This document shows positions 60,642-64,000 of a DNA stretch of 64,000 bases, piece by piece. The stretch's first letter is position 1. Each line of letters starts with the position of its first letter. The translations under genes were made by a program, and so were the position numbers. The stretch is from Prevotella sp. (GTDB taxonomy: Bacteria; Bacteroidota; Bacteroidia; Bacteroidales; Bacteroidaceae), in assembly GCA_021636625.1 (NCBI GenBank), contig JAJWLX010000002.1, forward strand, positions 62,001 through 126,000, written 5' to 3'. The notes beneath the pieces are model-generated. The model worked only from the letters and a program-made list of their open reading frames with translations. It was not told the origin of the DNA and did not search any database.

Positions 60642-60788
60642 CTATCCCTAATAGAAAAAGATTCTATCCCTAATGGAAAAAGCTTCTATCCTTAATAGAA
60701 ATCTCCGTTCATAAGTTTTGAACGCACATTCAACGATGCTGAATACACATTCAACGTCGCTGAACGTACATTCAACGTCGCTGAACGG
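60642..60788. repeat. two tandem arrays: 22-bp and 21-bp palindromic units
   Basis: First array: three 22-base units at 60642, 60664 and 60686, beginning CTATCCCTAAT (third CTATCCTTAAT); an inverted copy of CTATCCTTAATAG lies near 60872-60884. Second array: four 21-base units at 60705, 60726, 60747 and 60768, each with TTCA-N7-TGAA in the same place; flanking bases make the pair G-C in unit 1 and A-T in unit 2. They lie in the gene-free stretch 60495-61076, where I see no credible gene. Confidence 0.9.
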
Positions 60789-60992
60789 AGATTTTCATTA
60801 GGCTTAGCAACAATTTCAATGAATGGTAGCAATAAATTCCTCTTATGATATCCACAAATTCTATTAAGGATAGTCGTAATATCAATCTATTCCATCATCC
60901 ATCACATACTATAATAGAGTCAAGTTCCTTATGCAGCGATATTCTCTTCCCTTAATAATTAATTGAATAAATGCAAATAAATGCAATTTTAT

Positions 60993-61024
60993 TTTGTTAT
61001 CTCTTCGTTTATGTGTATCTTTGC
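60993..61024 (+). promoter_or_regulatory. ftsX operon promoter
   Basis: TTTG at 60993-60996, 19 bases, TATCTTTGC at 61016-61024: full consensus. The leader is about 45 bases. Confidence 0.82.
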
Positions 61025-61076
61025 AAACAATTTGGGTAATTATGCCCTTCCGGTCTGAAAATAAATAGATTTAGAA

Positions 61077-61955
61077 ATGAGAAAGAAACAATATAAGCCT
61101 CGCAATCATCGTGGATTGCAGGTCGTTACTTTATGCATCAGCACCGCTATGGTGCTTGTTTTGTTGGGATTGGTCATCTTTTCCGTATTGATGGGAAAAA
61201 ACCTCTCTTCCTATGTCAAGGAGAACCTGGTGGTACAGGTGATGCTGGAGCAGGATGTTACCAATCCTGAGGGCTTGCAGATGTGTAAGCGCCTGAAGGC
61301 CCGTCCTTACGTGAAAGGTCTGACCTATATCTCCAAGGAACAGGCTTTGCAGGAGGCAACCCGCGATCTGGGTACCAATCCTAGCGAATTTGCCGGTGTG
61401 AATCCTTTCCAGCCATCTATCGAAATCACGACACAGGCGGATTATGCCAACAATGATTCCCTGAAGTGGATAGCCAAGGAACTGAAAAGCTACTCGCGCG
61501 TGACGGAAGTAAGTTATCAGCACGACCTGATAGAGCAGGTGAACAATTCGCTCACCAAGATAAGCATCGGCCTTCTTATCGTAGCCGCCCTGCTTACCTT
61601 TATCTCGTTCTCGCTTATCAACAATACGGTGAGACTGGGCATCTATGCCCGCCGATTCTCCATCCATACCATGAAGCTGGTGGGTGCATCCTGGGGCTTC
61701 ATCCGCAAGCCTTTCATCAAGAGGGCTGTATCGGTAGGTGTGATTGCGGCTTTGCTTGCTGATGGTTTCCTCGGTGGATGCCTCTATGCCTGGTCGCTTC
61801 ACGAGCCGGAACTGGTCAATGTGCTCGGCTGGCAGGAGCTTGCCATCACAGGCGGTTCGGTCTTCCTCTTCGGTATCATCATTACGGCTCTCTGTGCCAA
61901 TATCTCGGTGAACAAGTTCCTCAAGATGAAGGCGGGAGATCTCTACAAGATCTAA
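61077..61955 (+). CDS. ftsX: cell division protein FtsX
   Basis: Membrane subunit of the FtsEX complex that controls peptidoglycan hydrolases at the septum. 292 aa, four membrane segments: one near 22-45 (VVTLCISTAMVLVLLGLVIFS), a periplasmic domain of about 115 residues (with MLEQDVTNPEGLQMCKRL), then three (LLIVAALLTFISFSLINN, AVSVGVIAALLADGFLGG, ITGGSVFLFGIIITALC). NNTVRLGIYARRFSIHTMKLVGAS is a signature. ftsE is not in the window, as usual for this lineage where the genes are separate. First gene of the ftsX-DUF3098-uppP-truB-queA series. Confidence 0.95.
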   Translation: MRKKQYKPRNHRGLQVVTLCISTAMVLVLLGLVIFSVLMGKNLSSYVKENLVVQVMLEQDVTNPEGLQMCKRLKARPYVKGLTYISKEQALQEATRDLGTNPSEFAGVNPFQPSIEITTQADYANNDSLKWIAKELKSYSRVTEVSYQHDLIEQVNNSLTKISIGLLIVAALLTFISFSLINNTVRLGIYARRFSIHTMKLVGASWGFIRKPFIKRAVSVGVIAALLADGFLGGCLYAWSLHEPELVNVLGWQELAITGGSVFLFGIIITALCANISVNKFLKMKAGDLYKI

Positions 61956-61992
61956 TCAGGAGTAAACTTCAACAAAGTAAACTCCGGTAAAG

Positions 61993-62033
61993 TTAACATT
62001 TAACATTCAACATTTAACATTAAATATTAAATA
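61993..62033. repeat. 7-bp tandem repeats leading into the DUF3098 gene
   Basis: TTAACAT, TTAACAT, TCAACAT, TTAACAT, TAAATAT, TAAATA: six heptads (the last one partial) running into the start codon at 62034. They lie in the ftsX-DUF3098 spacer. Confidence 0.88.
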
Positions 62034-62261
62034 ATGGATAAGAAGAATTTAGCATTTGACAAGATGAACTTCATCTTGTTGGCAATTGGTATGGCAATTG
62101 TCATCATCGGTTTCCTCCTGATGAGCGGCGCTGGCTCTAACGAGCACTCTTTCGATGCTGATATTTTCAGTACTCGCCGTATTGTAGTGGCACCAACCGT
62201 TACCCTGATTGGTTTCCTCTCGATCATCTATGCGGTTATACGTAAGCCTAAGGATGAATAG
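62034..62261 (+). CDS. DUF3098 small membrane protein
   Basis: 75 aa with two membrane segments (FILLAIGMAIVIIGFLLMSG and VAPTVTLIGFLSIIYAVI), N-terminal MDKKNLAFDKMN and a loop SGAGSNEHSFDADIFSTRRI. Conserved between ftsX and uppP in Bacteroidales; DUF3098. Function unknown, probably tied to the envelope by its company. Confidence 0.93.
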   Translation: MDKKNLAFDKMNFILLAIGMAIVIIGFLLMSGAGSNEHSFDADIFSTRRIVVAPTVTLIGFLSIIYAVIRKPKDE

Positions 62262-62342
62262 GGTAAGACAATCAAGTAAATAAACAAGGGAGTAGGCTTT
62301 TCAATTCCCTATATAAAAGGTATAAAAAATAATCAGTAATCA

Positions 62343-63140
62343 ATGAATTGGTTTGAAGCTTTAGTGTTGGGACTCATCCAGGGTCTCACAGAGTATTTGC
62401 CTGTAAGTAGTAGTGGTCACTTGGCTATCGGTGCCCATCTTTTCGGCATCAATGGTGAGGATAACTTGACTTTTACCATCATGGTACATGTAGCTACCGT
62501 GCTGAGTACATTGGTAATTCTTTGGAAGGAAATCGACTGGATTCTGAAGGGTCTCTTCAAGTTCCAGATGAATGAGGAAACCAAGTATGCCCTCAATATC
62601 GTTATCTCTATGATTCCTGTGGGAGTAGTAGGTCTGTTTTTCAAGGACCAGGTAGAGGAAGTGTTCGGTTCAGGCTTGCTCATCGTGGGCATCATGCTTC
62701 TCGTAACTGCATGTCTTCTTACCTTCTCTTACTTTGCCAAGCCACGCCAGAAGGAGAATATCTCTCCTCTGCATGCATTCATCATCGGTCTCGGTCAGGC
62801 ACTTGCTGTATTGCCAGGTCTTTCACGCTCTGGTACTACCATTGCTACCGGTCTTTTGCTGGGTGACAAGAAGGAGAAGATGGCTCAGTTCTCATTCCTC
62901 ATGGTGATTCCTCCTATCTTGGGTGAGGCATTGCTCGACCTCTTGAAGGGTCTGAAGGGAGAAGAGGCTCTTGGCGGCATCGATGCATTCCCTATGATCG
63001 TGGGCTTCGTGGCAGCATTCGTTTCTGGCTGCCTGGCTTGTAAGTGGATGATCAATATCGTGAAGAAGGGTAAGTTGGTATATTTCGGTATCTATTGTGC
63101 TATTGCAGGTGCCGTTACCATCATCTGTTCAATCATTTAA
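62343..63140 (+). CDS. uppP: undecaprenyl-diphosphatase
   Basis: BacA-type membrane phosphatase (265 aa, eight helices) that recycles the lipid carrier of wall synthesis; raises bacitracin tolerance. Signatures: LGLIQGLTEYLPVSSSGHLAI near residue 8 (catalytic Glu and Ser-Gly-His) and GLGQALAVLPGLSRSGTTIATGLLLG near 148 (PGxSRSG). Complete. Followed by truB after 3 bases. Confidence 0.98.
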   Translation: MNWFEALVLGLIQGLTEYLPVSSSGHLAIGAHLFGINGEDNLTFTIMVHVATVLSTLVILWKEIDWILKGLFKFQMNEETKYALNIVISMIPVGVVGLFFKDQVEEVFGSGLLIVGIMLLVTACLLTFSYFAKPRQKENISPLHAFIIGLGQALAVLPGLSRSGTTIATGLLLGDKKEKMAQFSFLMVIPPILGEALLDLLKGLKGEEALGGIDAFPMIVGFVAAFVSGCLACKWMINIVKKGKLVYFGIYCAIAGAVTIICSII

Positions 63141-63143
63141 TAT

Positions 63144-63857
63144 ATGGATTTCAGAAAAGGAGAAATTATAGCTATCGACAAGCCTTATCGCATGTCGAGC
63201 TTTGGAGCATTGGCGCACGTTCGCTATCTGCTCAGCAAGAAACTCGGCTTCAAGGTGAAGATAGGACATGCCGGTACGCTCGATCCCCTTGCTACGGGTG
63301 TGTTGGTGCTCTGCACGGGTAAATGTACCAAGCAGATTGAGCAATTGCAGACACATACCAAGGAATATACGGCTACTCTTCAGCTGGGTGCTACCACGGC
63401 AAGCTACGATAAGGAGCACAGCGTGAACCATACTTTCCCTACCAAGCACATTACCCGTGAGCTGGTAGAGGAGGTGCTGAAGCAGTTTGTTGGCGAGATT
63501 CAGCAGGTTCCACCTACCTATAGTGCCGTGAAGGTGAATGGCGACCGTTCTTATGCCCTGCGCAGAGCAGGCGAGGAGGTGCAGCTGAAACCTAAGACCG
63601 TGCGTGTGGATGAGATCGAACTCACCGACTACAACGATGAGGAGAAGACGGCAAGCATCCGTGTGGTTTGCGGTAAGGGTACTTACATCCGTTCCCTGGC
63701 ACGCGACATCGGTCGTGCCCTGGATAGCGGTGCCTTCCTGACAGCCCTCCGCCGTACCAAGGCAGGAAGCTTCTCGGTAGAGAACTGCATCGACTTTGAC
63801 CATTTCCAGGAATGGCTCGATGCACAGGAGATAGAAGACAGCCTTGCCAATAACTAG
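63144..63857 (+). CDS. truB: tRNA pseudouridine(55) synthase
   Basis: Makes pseudouridine 55 in the T loop of tRNAs. 237 aa. Catalytic Asp in GHAGTLDPLATGVLVL near residue 47; KPYRMSSFGALAHVRYLL near 12, QVPPTYSAVKVNGDRSYALRRAGE near 130, and RVVCGKGTYIRSLARDIG near 173 are typical. It lacks the C-terminal PUA-like part of long TruBs. The gene is in the uppP-truB-queA run. Confidence 0.97.
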   Translation: MDFRKGEIIAIDKPYRMSSFGALAHVRYLLSKKLGFKVKIGHAGTLDPLATGVLVLCTGKCTKQIEQLQTHTKEYTATLQLGATTASYDKEHSVNHTFPTKHITRELVEEVLKQFVGEIQQVPPTYSAVKVNGDRSYALRRAGEEVQLKPKTVRVDEIELTDYNDEEKTASIRVVCGKGTYIRSLARDIGRALDSGAFLTALRRTKAGSFSVENCIDFDHFQEWLDAQEIEDSLANN

Positions 63858-63919
63858 GCTCGAATTTCGAAAAATGACATTAATAGTAAATCATCTTAAG
63901 AAAGGAGATATAATATCAC

Positions 63920-64000
63920 ATGAAACTATCACAATTCAACTTTAAGTTGCCAGCTGCTCAGGTGGCACTTTATCCACATAAGGCTAAGCGTGTGGTCAAG
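63920..64000 (+). CDS. queA: tRNA preQ1(34) S-adenosylmethionine ribosyltransferase-isomerase, start only
   Basis: The first 27 residues, MKLSQFNFKLPAAQVALYPH followed by KAKRVVK, match the N terminus of QueA (MKLSQFxFxLPxxxIAxxP). A ribosome site AAAGGAG lies at 63901-63907, 12 bases upstream. QueA transfers the ribosyl part of SAM to preQ1 in tRNA during queuosine synthesis. The rest is outside the window. The position after truB is usual in the phylum. Confidence 0.82.
   Translation, partial: MKLSQFNFKLPAAQVALYPHKAKRVVK

Overview
This window looks like the chromosome of a member of the Bacteroidales, most likely Prevotellaceae (Prevotella/Segatella-like). The clues are: promoters of the Bacteroidota type (TTTG, 19-20 bases, TANNTTTGC) in front of many genes; few Shine-Dalgarno sites; parts of type IX secretion and gliding (GldH, PorX, PorW/SprE); a SusB-type GH97 glycosidase; and gene orders I associate with Bacteroidales (purH-mreBCD-mrdA-rodA, DUF1599-DoxX-tpiA-SPOR-folE, ftsX-DUF3098-uppP-truB-queA). 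Almost all of it is housekeeping DNA. I see no prophage, insertion sequence, CRISPR array, rRNA or conjugative element, and there is one tRNA (Lys).

Layout. 1-4225 (minus): hflX, a DUF4954 hexapeptide protein and a class I fumarase cut by the left edge. 4226-7660: an orphan GH97 glycosidase flanked by two gene-poor stretches, the second holding a striking array of 22-bp palindromic repeats. 7661-10753 (minus): a small secreted protein and clpB. 11041-17773 (plus): a stand-alone IMP cyclohydrolase followed by the rod-shape operon mreB-mreC-mreD-mrdA-rodA. 17855-21932 (minus): metF-holB-ricT-like-gldH. 22072-28240: a sugar porter, a lipoprotein, tRNA-Lys, an AI-2E-type exporter, thymidine kinase, rsmI and a coiled-coil lipoprotein. 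28363-36629: tadA, yraN, birA, pyrH, pssA, psd, dnaE and trxA, with two divergent promoter pairs. 36727-38714 (minus): porX-tsaE. 38715-40135: a repeat-rich scar and a lysine exporter split into two genes. 40203-45925 (minus): aroA, a Cys-rich membrane protein, znuB-like, porW. 46311-51921: a secreted MORN-like protein (plus), then on the minus strand DUF1599, a DoxX-TpiA in-frame fusion, SPOR protein, folE and xth. 52102-60494 (plus): cca, a tripartite RND efflux operon and an LpxA-family gene. 60495-61076: a second gene-free stretch with 21/22-bp palindromic arrays. 61077-64000 (plus): ftsX, DUF3098, uppP, truB and queA (cut by the right edge).

How the genes work together. Three groups serve the envelope: MreBCD/PBP2/RodA build the lateral wall, UppP recycles its lipid carrier, and PssA/Psd make phosphatidylethanolamine. 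PorX, PorW and GldH link to type IX secretion although they sit in three separate operons. Several enzymes serve nucleotide, folate and translation metabolism (PurH, Tdk, PyrH, FolE, MetF, RsmI, TadA, TruB, QueA, TsaE, Cca).

The least explained structure is non-coding. (1) Two gene-free regions carry tandem repeats of 21-22 bp whose units are small palindromes with co-varying closing pairs (6945-7098 and 60705-60788), beside further 22-bp repeats. (2) A family of 7-bp tandem repeats sits in the spacers between co-directional genes and abuts the start codon of the downstream gene at six places. Other notable points are the DoxX-TpiA fusion, the stand-alone PurH domain, a roughly 20-residue gap in the ClpB second AAA+ module, a duplicated promoter before cca, a nearly leaderless rsmI promoter and a possible short terminated transcript before the GH97 gene.
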